A stretch of DNA of 47,094 nt from Russula earlei (GCA_025769875.1 JAGFNK010000413.1:1-47094); one strand, 5' to 3'; numbered from the stretch's first letter, positions 9,928 through 21,005 are shown. Notes: generated from the sequence alone by a model not told the origin. Numbers and translations: made by a program.

Positions 9928-10763
9928 ATTTACTTGATATTTCATCTGATTACGCCTTCACTCCCAGAATCGTGGAAACCACAATGGGGATTCTCAAGCA
10001 CTCACCTATTGAGTCCCTGTTCCTTTGCATAGTATCTTTGAAACCCTCCCACTGAACCGCTTTACTTGGCGAGCTCAACATGACATCTCTCGAGAAACTC
10101 ATTCTCAAAGGGGATATCCCAGGGCCAGTGCTCATTCATTTTCTAACCAAGCACAAGGGCCTTAAGAGCATCCGTATCTAATGCAACATGCCATTGGACC
10201 GCATTCAACCTAGCCGTCAGCCTTTCCTACCCAATCTTCTGACCCTTTGTGCTCCATTGGGGATTTGCTGTGACATTGGAGAGCGACTGGGTAACTCAAC
10301 AAGCCTTTACAACCTAGAAGTGGAAATGAGCCAATTCCAACTGCATGATCTTACCTTTCTTTGTCTCTTGCAAATCGTGAGCCATTTCCAGAACCTCAAC
10401 CATCTTGGGCTTCGAATTTTGCCAACTTTGCCATCTGCCTCACCACATACAAACCTGAGCCACTATGATAGTGATGGTTACCCAACTTGTGAGCTAAGAC
10501 AGATCCACACTCTGAGTTGGTTCCTGAACCAGGCTTGCTTATCACATAGAGATATGGTATGACCTTACCACATTTTTGTCTTCCATGTCTTACCCATATA
10601 ACAGGACATCATGTGTGCCTATGTACGATCCTTTCCGATGGTAGAATGGGTTTATTGGGAAGATGCGGGCGGTAAGTTGGGGACGGATGTCCTTGATGCA
10701 CTACGTAGGGCAGCAAAGCCCACGCTTCATACTGTCATTACCGAATTGCATGGTCTCTCTTAG
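9928..10763 (+). pseudogene. F-box/LRR-type gene, C-terminal remnant
   Basis: One frame reads through LRR-like sequence: MTSLEKLILKGDIPG, FLPNLLTLCAPLG, LGNSTSLYNLEVEM and HFQNLNHLGLRILP. It then crosses a canonical 48-nt intron (10557-10604) to FPMVEWVYWEDAGG and a TAG at 10761-10763. This matches the C-terminal half of large Agaricomycete F-box/LRR families, which recruit substrates to SCF ubiquitin ligases. Two in-frame nonsense codons (TGA 10053-10055, TAA near 10180) break it. The F-box half is absent, apparently cut off by the inverted-repeat element ending at 9925. Confidence 0.68.
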
Positions 10764-10794
10764 ATGAATGTGTGCATGCATATGTGATGACGAC

Positions 10795-11060
10795 TTGGCA
10801 GGTCGTTCATGTCAATGTCAATACTTTCCTCGGTTTTATTCTGTGTGTGAGAATTTGCATGAAAGCACATATGTGTGTATCTCCATCATTGGGTGGGGAG
10901 ATTGATCCCCCACCCCCATCAGCCAATTATTGCCGATAAGGCACTTATTGCCTGCGGTTCTCCGGGTTTCACTGGCCATGGCCGTGTAGTAGGCAGATAC
11001 TTAAGCGAGTGAGCTTGCGCACCCTGAACCACCCTGGTTTTGCTTGAGTATGTACATCAA
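10795..11060 (+). repeat. Dispersed intergenic repeat, copy 3
   Basis: Same order of landmarks as 2160-2610: TCGTTCATGTCAATGTCAATA, TTTGCATGAAAGC, CCAATTATTGCCG, GGCCGTGTAGTAGGCAGATA. It lies just upstream of the FunK1 gene and may contribute its promoter. Confidence 0.6.
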
Positions 11061-11208
11061 AGTGATCGTTCATATCGTACATGTAATTGCTGCCGCACAC
11101 AACCTGTTTTAAGATTAGAGTTAAGAGAGAATCATTGACTGCGGGACCACGTACTGATTGCAGTATGTGATTCTCACCTTTGACAACTTCTTTGTCTCAT
11201 CTCACAAC

Positions 11209-13567
11209 ATGGCCATCATCTGTCCCAGCACACCGCCTCAAACCGAGCAAGGTAGTTTAACTATAACTACTTCACCTCTAAATACGACCTATCAGGAAGT
11301 CACACACACACATCCACACCTCAAAAGCTAGCTTCAGAGAGATATAAGGACATGACCTGGGACGTATGTGACAAATTCGTCGGGCCTATGCCAATAGCTG
11401 AATTCCTCTCAGAATTCATGCCAGAAGCAAGCCAAGCTCAAAAGATGGAGCGCATCATCAGCTTCGACAAGCACTCCATCTCACACAATGAGGATCACTT
11501 TGTCAGTCCCCACATTCAAGGGGGGATCCACACTCACGTACATGACAGATACAGGCAATCAAAACGTCCAGCCTCGCTGATAATCTCACATTCGTCAACA
11601 CCACTGTTAAGCAAGATAAGGCAATCCAAGGGAGACCAGACATCGTTATCTATCAGAAAAGGGAAGGTCATCAGGAAAACGAGTGGCTGACCTCACTGGA
11701 CTGGAGAGCGGTCGATGTGTGGATCGAAAACAAAAAGGAAAAAGAGGACATTTTTCGCAACCTTACACATATGAGGCAAGAGGACCGTAAGGGTGGGCTT
11801 GAGTGTCATGTTAGGTGGACTGAGCGTGCGTATCATGTGTGTGGTCAACTCACACATTATGCCACTTCTATCCATTGTTCACAGTTTTGGGTCTTCTCTT
11901 ACTCGATCATCCTCTTTGGAAAGACAACAGGGCAACTACTGCGATGGGATCACAGTGGTGCTATCTATACCGAGCTATTCGATTGGGCCAAAGATCCCAA
12001 CACCCTTTCCAAATTCATCTGGAGGCTCAACTCTCTCACTTTTGCCCAGCATGGATATGACACCACTGTCACCTTGGTCTTGAAGAATGATAAGGGGGTT
12101 GGTGATGCACAGTCCATGCTGGCGGTATACATGGACGTCAAGAAAATTGAAGTTGAAGACCTTCGCCAGATTCTCGTCAATGACGATCATGCCACGGACA
12201 GACAGCCGAAGCCCTATATCACATGGTAACCAATATGGGAGATGAAAACCCTTTTTGGTTGGTTGATGTTTGGATTTGTCTGCCATGACATCAAACGGAA
12301 GGAACTGGTTTACCTCAAAGATTACTGGCGTACCAATTTCCCAGGTATCGAGAAAGAAGGGGATATTTATCATGATTTGAAAGAAGCAAAAGTGTGTTAC
12401 ATTCCGAGGTTGGGTCCAGCTGGCGACGTGCTGTCGACACCAGAGCATCCACTTGATGTACAAAGCACAAGGACGCAAGACTATGTGATAGGTGGCTATT
12501 GCAATTGTATTTGGTGTCCCAGTACACTGCATGTCAAACAATATGTCCACTACCGACTTGTCTTGAACACGCTCGGACAGCCGCTGAGTACGTTCGGATC
12601 AACTTGGGAGCTATGCCAGGTCATTCGGGATGCTATGATCAGTGAGGATTGGCGTTACGTTTAAGTTTGTTGTTTGACAATTTGGAACAGCTCATACAGA
12701 TGCATACGACAAAGCAAAAATTTTACATCGGGATGTGAGCGCAGGAAACATTCTGATCGCCCCAGATCGATCAGGTTTATTGATCAACTGGGACATGTCC
12801 AAGAGGATGTGACCCGGCAGAGACAACCCTCCCGCATGGTATGATCTGTTTATCCCCTATGTGCAGCGAATTGACTTCGTGTTCAGGGTACATGGCAGTT
12901 CATATCAACAGGACTTTTATTACACCCTCACGCTCGATATCATCAAATTTCAGATGATATTGAATCCTTTTACTGGGTTCTTATTTATATTGTCATGAAA
13001 TGCCGACATTCTGCGATCGAGGGCCAATCACAAGATATGCAACACATATTTGATGGATACAGAGACATGGATGCTGATGGTGTTATCCGGGGTGGTGATG
13101 GAAAGCTATCTTTCCTACACAAACTAATACTTCACCCAGATTCGTTTGGTTTTGTCCCGGAACCATGCTGCCAGATCATTGAAGAGTTGCGCACCCTTCT
13201 TAAAACCTTCTATGATGATATTAACCCAAAATCAATTATGCCCGAACCTCAAGAGGAGAGGAATGTCCGGACGGAGGTCAAGGATGCTCACGAGAAGCTT
13301 TGTTCTTCTGAATGGGTCTTGAATCTCATAACACGGAACCTGGAATCCAAAAATTGGTCCAACGATGACGGCAGCCTATCAAAGAACATCCTTGGTCATG
13401 ATCCAATGTTCAGCAGGGGCTGCCGCAAGCGCAAGGCTAAAGATGATGATAGCTGTGTAGCAAAGGGTCTATCATTCAACAAAAAGCGTAGAGGACGATA
13501 TCCACCAAAAGGATCTTCACTTTCCAGGTATAGCTTGTCGGCTGTCTCACAAGGCTGTCCAGGGTAA
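11209..13567 (+). pseudogene. FunK1 fungal-type protein kinase, inactivated
   Basis: Gene model: ATG 11209; exons 11209-11251, 11296-11501, 11555-12641, 12691-12838 and 12887-13567, all with GT-AG introns of 44-53 nt. The protein follows FunK1 order: ERYKDMT and KFVGPM at the N-terminus, LTFVNTT, a QLTHYA...HCSQFWVFSYSIILFG block, LLRWDHSGAIYTE, FGWLMFGFVC, catalytic loop HRDVSAGNIL, GTWQFISTGLL, and a basic C-terminus (RKRKAKDDD, NKKRRGRY). Lesions are an in-frame TAA (12228-12230) and a one-base deletion near 12802 (frame regained at EDVTRQRQPSRM). The metal-binding Asp of the family's LIDWD motif is replaced by Asn (LINWD, codon 12786-12788). The splice sites remain intact, so inactivation looks recent. 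Confidence 0.88.
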
Positions 13568-14324
13568 TTCTTTAGTACGTCATCACACAGTGTCCCGCTG
13601 TAAGGCGGCATCCCATTCCAGCCCTGCGTCATTGCTCTCGACTCTCTTTTATCACGTACCGGTTCCACCTCCGCTGCCCAGCCAGCTCTCAACCCTCTTT
13701 CATCACATTGCCTCGCCGTGACCACTAAGATGTGCTCTGCTGCCTTTCACTGTCGTCACCACAGTCAGATGCGAGGGTTCAGTGCCCTGATGATTTCCAT
13801 CATCATCGCTTCACGGACCCTTTGTACACTACTCCTCAGTTTCTGTCTTGCTACAAATTCGGACTCCCTAGTTACTTGGCCTCCATTTGTTCCCTTTGAC
13901 TCGCTTGTTACTGATTGGTTTCATTTACCTGAGTCAACAATACTGTTCCGGATTCGTACTTACACCTCGTTTCGCAGCTCATCGCTCTGGCTTGTCTTGT
14001 TCCACATCCATGTATCACACTCCTAACTTGCATCTTTCTGTCTCCCCAATCCCCCAATATCCCCCTCTCTCATAGATCGCGTCTCGTATGTAAACACTCT
14101 AGTTACGCCTCAGAACAAGAGACCTGTTTTGTCCCTTCTTTTGTGTGTGTTTTCGTGAACTCAGCAAGCCGCCGCCCGCTGCCTTCAACACAGACTTTGT
14201 TCTTAGTGGGAAAATACAAACAAGATTCAATTATAAGAATGCTAACTATATTATTTGGCTCAAGTAAATTGTAACAAAATGTAAAGCCCAGATCTTCGTG
14301 TTGAGTTTAATCTGTGTGGTCAGT
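13568..14324. other. Gap, no gene recognised
   Basis: CT-rich sequence with short open frames (for example 13718-14026) that show no conserved motif. It may include the 3' untranslated region of the FunK1 gene. Confidence 0.4.
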
Positions 14325-14400
14325 CTCTGTCATCGAGGCGATTGATCCCCATCGGGTGCGATTGATCCCCATTGGCCAATTATTGCCATGTAATGAGTAG
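14325..14400 (+). repeat. Dispersed repeat, partial copy 4
   Basis: GATTGATCCCCATCGG, repeated as GATTGATCCCCATTGG, then CCAATTATTGCC, as in the middle of the 10795-11060 repeat. Confidence 0.45.
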
Positions 14401-14649
14401 ACCATTCCTATTTAAAATTTGGTGTCATATTTGTGGATGCACTTTATGTCTCAATTTATTCAATATAAATCCATGTATTAACATACACCATTGTGTTAAG
14501 TTTATCTGAGTCTGCTAAGGCTAAATTGATCGGGCAAATTAAGTGTATATGATCCCCCTGGTGATTCGGGGCGACTCATGTTGCATCTTAGGTTACATAA
14601 CTTGGGAACTGAGCTGCCCTCTCTTAAGCATTTGACTAAGTTCTAATTG

Positions 14650-15257
14650 TGTTACGGTGTCACAGCCGTAAGAGCGTTAGCTCAGGGTTCAATGGGGCCA
14701 AGTCCCTGTGACTTGGTTCAAGGGTTCAGTGGGGCCAGCTCAAAGAGACCAGATCAAGGGTTTAGCATCTCAAGGCTGAGTCAGACAATGACTCAGTCCG
14801 CAGACAGAGTCGATCTCCTGGTTTCACAGAAGAGGAGGACGATGAGAGAGAGGCAGAGGAGGAAGAGGAACACTAGGGTTCCTTGAGGTGTGCTTAGGTC
14901 AAGCAAGGTGTAGGCCAGCACAAGCAAAGTTTGTGATTTGAGAGAGAGTACAGGGCAAGGGATGCGACAGGAAATGGGACAAAGCTAAGCTTGGGGCATT
15001 CCCCAGCTTTTTACAGGTGCTTAAATACTGTATGTAGCGAGGCTGTACAGTACCATAAGCAGAACAATAGATAAAGGTGAGCCAATAGCAAAAGTAACTC
15101 GACAATAGGTGAAACACAATAAGTGAAACCATCAACATCAAGGGATGAAATGGTAACCCAGGGGACAAGGGTAACAAGAGGAAGGATTCCAACAAATTGT
15201 TTGGGTTGACATATTTACAATAATGTGATGCATGAGGAGAGGGCAACAAATCAATCA
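14650..15257 (-). mobile_element. Solo LTR (gypsy-like), 608 bp
   Basis: On the minus strand it runs from TGATTGATTTGTTGCCC to GACACCGTAACA, so it has TG...CA ends. The 4-bp sequence ATTG flanks it on both sides (14646-14649 and 15258-15261). A TATA-like TATTTAAGC precedes a GC-richer stretch (about 15005-15035), as in an LTR promoter. No coding sequence adjoins either side, so it is a solo LTR left by recombination. The family is assigned from the terminal sequence only. Confidence 0.7.
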
Positions 15258-15363
15258 ATTGTTTTAAAATAATTTTGTAATCTGAGCTGAGTCAATTCAG
15301 TGGTCAATATATTTCACCTTTATTGACCTTTAGTGGACTGGACTTATCCATTCCTGTCTGTCA

Positions 15364-15388
15364 TGTAAGCAGTTCCCAACTGCTTACA
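15364..15388. repeat. Perfect 11-bp inverted repeat, 3-bp loop
   Basis: TGTAAGCAGTT, CCC, AACTGCTTACA. Stem and loop are exact. It could be a fused pair of transposon ends or a transcription-related hairpin. Confidence 0.7.
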
Positions 15389-15612
15389 CGTACATTCACA
15401 CGCTATTCGAATCTCGCGTTACTGCCTGATGCCCGCCCGCACCTGCTTTCCTTACCTCCCCTCCGTCATGCACCTCAACTACCGGCGCCGGCACCGTTGC
15501 TGAGAGCGCCTTGCAATGTTTAATAGCAACTCGTGAGCCATATATTATTATAGTACTTCACTGGCAGGTTTGGTCTTACGTGTTAGTGAACAGACTTTCC
15601 CTGCTTCTAAGC

Positions 15613-15654
15613 AGTCAATGTGAGCCAGTCAATGTGAGCCAGTCAATGTGAGCC
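15613..15654 (+). repeat. Three tandem copies of a 14-bp unit
   Basis: AGTCAATGTGAGCC occurs three times in a row without mismatch. Confidence 0.9.
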
Positions 15655-15988
15655 ACTCGACTTTCATGAGAGGTTCGAGTGGTTTTCATGAGAAAGTCTG
15701 GAAATATCAATGCATAATGCATAACTTAAATTCCCATCACCATCACCACATCATGATACGACAGATCATGATATATAGCCCACCCTACCACCGAGGTGGA
15801 GTTGCCACAGTATAAAGCTAATCCCTGCCATTACAATCCTCTCCGACATCACTCCCCGGCTGCGCTTCGACTTGTATTTAAGCATTGACAGGTACCGGTT
15901 ACATGCAATCTTTCTGAAATTTCTACGCCATTGTCGCAACCTTTTTTTTTTTTTCAAAAATACAAATTCCCAGGCTCAAGTACTACCG

Positions 15989-16385
15989 ATGCGCACCTCT
16001 TCTATTTTCGTCATGTTTTGCCTCGCCAGTGGCGTCGCTCCATCGCCTGCACGTCCCGATGATCATCCATTAAGCTTTGATTTTCCAAGGTATGTTGCCG
16101 ACCTCTTTGAGTTCAACGTCACCCGTGAAATTGATTTTACTGTGCAGAAAATCCTTGTTAACCCCTGAAAAGTTGCGGCAACTGCGCAAGAAGAGAGAAG
16201 CCCTTATCCTTAAAACAAAAAACCCTGAGTTTCCTAGCGAGGAACGTAAGCTGGCGCTCCAAAGGATAGATAGTATCTATACCATGATAGAGGACCACGA
16301 TCATGCGGAGTGCATCCTACGCATGGATTCGCGACAGAAAGACGGAGGACCCAAAGCCTGGTCTCTTGGGCACAGCCGTGATTAG
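15989..16385 (+). CDS. Small secreted protein, 112 residues
   Basis: Two exons (15989-16089 and 16148-16385) joined by a 58-nt GT-AG intron give 339 nt, exactly 113 codons with stop TAG. The N-terminus (MRTSSIFVMFCLASGVAPSPA) looks like a signal peptide with cleavage near residue 20. The mature part is charged and helical (LTPEKLRQLRKKREALIL, SEERKLALQRIDSIY) and has a single Cys, so it is not a cysteine-rich effector. It is secreted by prediction; the family is unknown. The intact frame and clean splice sites contrast with the decayed neighbours. A strong hairpin follows the stop codon. Confidence 0.7.
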
Positions 16386-16393
16386 CAAACTTG

Positions 16394-16438
16394 GGAATAT
16401 CTATGTAGTCCTATGTAACCTACATAGGTCAATATTCC
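16394..16438 (+). terminator. Nested inverted repeat after secreted-protein gene
   Basis: GGAATAT...ATATTCC encloses CCTATGTA-ACC-TACATAGG (16410-16428). It starts 9 bp after the stop codon, so it lies in the 3' untranslated region. A role in 3'-end formation or mRNA stability is inference. Confidence 0.5.
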
Positions 16439-16490
16439 TGTTGGGCATGTCCCTGTAGATAGCCCGGTCATTTACATTTCCAGTCCAGTT

Positions 16491-16745
16491 TTGTCCATCC
16501 CACACCCTGCCGCGGCTGCACGCATGGACGACTCGGGGAAGGAGTTAATGGTTCAAATCCTTGAAATTGGAAGCAAATATGGGGCGATTTCCACTGGTTC
16601 GAGACGAAAACACATTGAATTTATACAAGCACATGATTTAAGGCAGCACATGCAGTGGCAAAAATTGTGCAAAACCCCCAATCAACAGGTAGGGGATGAC
16701 AATAAGGACAATCATGGTCATGAACAGGAAATAAATGGTATGTGA
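16491..16745 (+). CDS. Uncertain short open frame
   Basis: An 84-residue frame (MSIPHPAAAARMDD...) with several possible splice donors (GTAGGG at 16689, GTATGT at 16738) and acceptors near 16750 and 16780 that could extend it to about 16880. No domain is recognised and no paralogue occurs in the window. It may be an exon of an unknown gene or chance coding. Confidence 0.22.
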   Translation: MSIPHPAAAARMDDSGKELMVQILEIGSKYGAISTGSRRKHIEFIQAHDLRQHMQWQKLCKTPNQQVGDDNKDNHGHEQEINGM

Positions 16746-17189
16746 CTCAGTACAACACATCACTTCTTGACTTCACACAGTCACACCACCATCATACCCA
16801 CAGTGCAAATGATTCCACTTCCTGCTTTCCTCCCCTTTCCTGGGGAACAACTCAGAAATCTCCTACTCACCAACCATGATTCCCTTGCTAGTGTCTTGGG
16901 TCTTACTCTAGCCTACTGGAAACATCTGCACCCCACTAAACTGTTGAACCAGAACCCTGATAGATCAGAGAAGGCAAAGACCTCTCCAGTAAGGTTCTAG
17001 ATCCAACAATAGATGTTACATGTTAGGCAGATCAATTGTAGTCACATATATGGGACTAGGGTTACACATGCTACAATACCTATCACATTATGCAGCCTTA
17101 TGCTGCATCTGGAATGTTTCTACATCATACAATGCTGGATGTGCAATATAGTGGACATCTGTACTCACCCATAATGTGTTACTGAGTGG

Positions 17190-18495
17190 TTTGGGGTCTG
17201 GACACTTCAGGAATGATGAGGTGGTGGAGGTTGATCCTAAGGTTGGAGGAGTTGGTATGGGGGTACACCAGGAACGAACTGGGACTGATCCTGTGATTAA
17301 AGCAGGGCGTATCAAAGGATGCTGACCTCGTCAGATAAATGAACCAGACGCACGTAATCGATCCACACTGGAGGTGGAGACAGACCACTAGGTTCGCTGG
17401 GAGGCGGGTAGGGTGTCATCCTAGGCAGAGCTGTAGGCGCTGGACCATCACTGGGACCGCCAGGACCAGCTTGCGGCCGACTACTGACGCTGACGCCATT
17501 GCTTTGGCCGTTCACCATAGGAAATGAATATACAGGTGACCGAGTGGCCGAAGGATTACCGATTTGGCCTTGGTGTAGAGGACCAGTGGTGAACGAAGGC
17601 TAGCACAACTGAGCCTGACCGTGTTGGGAATGCGGGGCAGAAGATCGTGACGCACGAGTAGCCACCTCAGGGGGAGGGGTCACTACAGACGGAGGAATGG
17701 GACCCTGAAGGAGCGTTGCAATACTATTTTTATCAGCGTTTGGAGCATGGCCCTGCATAGAAGTCGGCGGGGCCTTGGGCCGGGTCGATGAATTCAAAGG
17801 AACAACATGGGAAGCGGTCGCCTGGTAACCGCATGCTGCGAGGAGTCATAACCGCGATTCCGGACGGCATCGAAGACAAAATATGTGATACCTTCGACAG
17901 GTGGTACCGCTGGTGGAGATAAAGATGAGAGGAAGGGATGAGCGCCTTTAAGGGAGGCAGAACGGGAGAGAGATGATGAAAAAAATACCTCGCTTCACCA
18001 CGTTTCGTGACATGGTAACACTATCCTTTGGCTCAAGGAAGCTCGGGTAACGGTGAAGAGTGAGATACCACCAGGCGAGCTTTTCGGAGGAAACGGGGTT
18101 AGGTCGGGCAGAAGATTGCGAGCGTGGTGTGGTGGCAGCACTGTTTTGTTGTAGCGAGCCCCGTGCCCAAGCAAGCTTTGGCGGAAGCTGAGAAGGATTC
18201 TTTGGGAAGGGTCCTTGTAAGGAGGCAGGATTTGCAGAGGAAACGGGGTCAGGTGGGGCAGGAGATAGTCGTTTCGAGCCAACTGTCCAATCAGGATCAG
18301 GCCTTGGTGGTGGCGGACGCCGAGAAGGATTCTTTGGGTAGGCTCCTTGTAAGGAGGCAGGATTTGCGGAGGAAAGGTTGGGGCAGGATATTGGGAGGAT
18401 GGTGGATTCAGGCCCACTACCCAATCAGACCTTGGCGGTGGCGGAAGCTGCCTGTGGGAAGGATTCTTTGACGTCGCTGTTGCGGATGTGCTCAT
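17190..18495 (-). pseudogene. eIF4G-like N-terminal gene, truncated copy (unit 3)
   Basis: Paralogue of the 27069-24178 eIF4G-like module. It starts at ATG 18495 (MSTSATATSK) and keeps the same landmarks: LAWARGSLQQNS, SATTPRSQS-like text, an intron after VVKRG (GTATTT donor), LLQGP, PSVVTPPPEVA, LHQGQIGNPSATRSPVYS, MVNGQSNG, and LPRMTPYPPP. These match the Ser/Pro-rich N-terminal region of basidiomycete eIF4G. It is broken by frame changes in a tandem repeat (18192-18471) and by two in-frame TAGs (17600-17602 and 17237-17239) where the paralogue has CAG. Homology ends near 17190, so the coiled coil, eIF4E-binding motif and C-terminal module are missing. Confidence 0.8.
18192..18471 (-). repeat. 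Imperfect tandem repeat in eIF4G-like exon 1
   Basis: A unit starting GAAGGATTCTTTGGG and containing TCCTTGTAAGGAGGCAGGAT occurs at 18192 and 18323, and a partial copy starts near 18458 (spacing ~131-135 bp). The unit length is not a fixed multiple of three, which explains the frame changes in this exon. The paralogue at 27 kb lacks the expansion. Confidence 0.75.
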
Positions 18496-18580
18496 TCTAT
18501 CTCACGAAAAGATGAGCAAGTCCAGGAAGGACGATAAGGATTTAAAACAGGACAACCAGACGTGCGAGATGAATAGAAGA

Positions 18581-18590
18581 TATATATAAA
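18581..18590 (-). promoter_or_regulatory. TATA box of truncated eIF4G-like copy
   Basis: TTTATATATA on the minus strand, 86 bp upstream of the ATG at 18495. The paralogue has TTTATATAT at the same distance (27156-27164). Confidence 0.6.
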
Positions 18591-18599
18591 GAAGAGATG

Positions 18600-19172
18600 G
18601 AAGGGCATCCACGCGGACACATTAGAAGGCGGACACATTAGAAGGACACTGGCAGTAGGCTGAAGAGAAGGGAAATGGATCGGGATTAAGATGCAAGCAA
18701 GATGAGGGTCTGGTAGTATCCTTCAGTCGGTTCGCGGACGGGCACAGCTTTGGGCCACGTGGACTAGAGAAGGGTTCGTCAGCCTCGGCGAGGTAACTCG
18801 TTGCGAGTACCAGGCAGGCAAGGAGCAAGCGTAACCCGTCACATCGCGGCCTTGATGGCGACTCACTATCTTCGCTCCTCATGGATGATAACATCAAGCC
18901 TGGTTCCCCACTCTCAAAACCCTGGTGTGCATGCATTTTTGACTCGACATCGTCCGTTTGCCCTACTCGTGGCCACGCCGCGGTGCATCTTAACTATGTT
19001 CGATAAGAGCGTCGGTCTCGACTTGATCGACGCCATGGACGAGGCGAGCCACCATCATGAGCCCGGACGCGAATTGAGGTTGTCGGGGATGATATTGTGC
19101 AGGACAGTGCGCCCGTACTCGACATCCAGCGATAGCCAGCTCCTCGCACTTGTTAGAAATACCTACCCTGAC
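18600..19172. other. Gap upstream of truncated eIF4G-like copy
   Basis: The first ~120 bp match the 5' region of the 27-kb paralogue. Beyond that only unsupported short frames are seen (for example 18801-19175 plus). The right end is the hAT target site ACCCTGAC. Confidence 0.4.
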
Positions 19173-20670
19173 TAAGGCTCCAACCATATAGTATATGTAT
19201 ATGGCCAGCGGCGTAAATATACATATACAGTTGCCTACTATCTAGATACACTATATATACAGTTATATGGTTGTTTATATGGTTATTGTATTACAAAATC
19301 TACTGAGCAGAGCCATGCTTTTTTTGTGGTGGTTTTGGCTCATTCACATCCAAGAGTCCCTCCTGGATCCATACCTTTGATAACAGAGCTTCTGAGATGG
19401 TCTCTGCCTTCAGCGATGACCATAGATCTGTGCAAATGTGGTGTGACTTTGAGAACACTTGTTCAACTGAGACACTCATTGCTGGAATAGCAAAAACATC
19501 TCTTGCCATGCAAGTAGGTGTAGAGAAGGACTGTGTGTTTTTCTGAAAACAAATGAGCTTAGTAGACCAATGACTGAATATCATTGGATCTCCTCCATCA
19601 TGTTGTCTAAGTTGTCTTCTGATTGCTCAGTGGGTAATGTGGCTGCAATTTCAACATTGCATACATCTGCGAGCCAGTTACCTGTGCTTGAATTTCCATG
19701 CTTCAATGGAGATGTCTCTGGCAGTTCACAATCATCTGACACCAAGTTATTGTAGTACTCCTGAGCAACATATATGAATAATGTCTCAGCCTTCTTAACA
19801 GATAGCCTTTCCGCAGCAGCCTTTTGTGGTCCTTGGAGGTCCTGTGAAACAGTATGCTTGAACCACTCTGCTCAAAAGAATGGATGGAGAGCTGCCATCA
19901 AGAATTTTTGAGTAAGATATCAAATTTGGACACTAGACTGTGAACCTGTTGTGATAGTGTAGAACTGGTTGTTCTCAGCCAGCGCCTTGTACTTTAAGAG
20001 CTTGCCCTGTCCTGCCAGTGCAGCATGTCATAGAGCTGGACCATATGTTGCTCCTTTGGATACCTTGACCAGATGATGATCCATCTTCTTCCATGCCGGA
20101 AGGACAAATGGGATTGTTGGGATTGATGCCTGTGACATTTGCAGCGTAACCTGGGTAAAAACCTATTGTTTACAATCAGTTGTGTCTTAAAATTCAAAGA
20201 AAAGGGCGTGCCTCAAGAACATCAGCTAGCTGTTCCAACAATGTCCAGTCAGCTGGTGAAAGAATACATCCATGAAGACTCGGGGAGTGAAAGACCCATG
20301 CATTGACAGCCTACACTGAAACTTAACAAGCACAACTATGCACTGTTGTCCATAGGAGGTCTATACAAGAGTAATGGCTTCAACGTTGTATGAGAAAATG
20401 GGTTCTGGCAGCTGGCAACGAAGGTGGGAAAAACATTGACAATTGCTGAATCAATTACATGTCAATGCCTGTGAGTCACCGTGAGAAGCAGACCCATTCA
20501 TGCTCTTACTTAACTTAAGGAGTGAAGTAACTGTCTATAACTGTCTAAACAACTATATACTGTATATTTACTGTATACCTGACTTTCAGCTTGGAGGGTA
20601 TACATATACATATACATATACAGTATTTACTGTATATATACAGTAAATAGATAATACAGTTGGAGCCTTA
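19173..20670 (-). mobile_element. hAT transposon remnant, 1,498 bp
   Basis: Terminal inverted repeats TAAGGCTCCAAC / GTTGGAGCCTTA are flanked by a perfect 8-bp duplication, ACCCTGAC (19165-19172 and 20671-20678), the hAT hallmark. Subterminal regions are AT-rich with TATACATATACAGT repeats. Inside is a decayed minus-strand transposase with the hAT dimerisation domain. It is too short for an autonomous element. Confidence 0.92.
19300..20200 (-). pseudogene. hAT transposase fragment with dimerisation domain
   Basis: The frame 19300-19584 reads MARDVFAIPAMSVSVEQVFS, HICTDLWSSLKAETISEALL, KVWIQEGLL: the hAT C-terminal dimerisation signature (A-x-P-x-S-x-x-x-E-x-x-F-S, then L-R/W-S-S-L). Upstream fragments to about 20200 (KKMDHHLVKV, LYDMLHWQD) are in several frames with stops. 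The BED finger and catalytic acids are not all present. It is inactive. Confidence 0.82.
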
Positions 20671-20879
20671 ACCCTGACGTTGGTTCCCTTCCAGCAGCAC
20701 ACATCCAGGAACGCCTGCAGAGCAATCCCTCTGAGTGTACTCACTCTCAGTCTCGTACGATGGGAATAGCGACTTTCGTGACAAACTTTCGCCTTTCGAA
20801 TGAGATAATACAGTAATATAAAATCGATTATAGGCGCACGCGTTTGAACGTTATAGTAACGTCTGCGACGTCAAGAGTT

Positions 20880-21005
20880 GATCCAGTGATATTCATACTC
20901 ACCCACCGCGTAAATCATCGATGTGGTGTCCTCCTTGTATACTTGTCGACGGCGGAAACGGTTGGTGTGATCTCTGTAAGAAAAGAAGGATTATGTATGG
21001 CACTC
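20880..21005 (-). repeat. Duplicated spacer segment, copy I
   Basis: It matches 27500-27640. On the minus strand both copies keep an exon-like frame NRFRRRQ-V-YKEDTTS-IYAVG. Indels between the copies are multiples of three, and a GT follows. It lies upstream of each eIF4G-like copy and downstream of a C-terminal module, so it belongs to the tandem-array spacer. It may be a remnant exon of an unidentified gene. Confidence 0.6.

Larger units (their letters stand above)
15258..15988. other. Gap with hairpin and short tandem repeats
   Basis: No gene is recognised. It holds the 25-bp hairpin at 15364-15388 and three 14-bp repeats at 15613-15654, plus the probable promoter of the secreted-protein gene (a T-rich run at 15943-15954 shortly before its ATG). 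Confidence 0.5.

Noticed and set aside
14899..15258. Minus-strand frame of 119 codons
   Set aside because: It lies wholly within the solo LTR and resembles LTR sequence rather than a gene.
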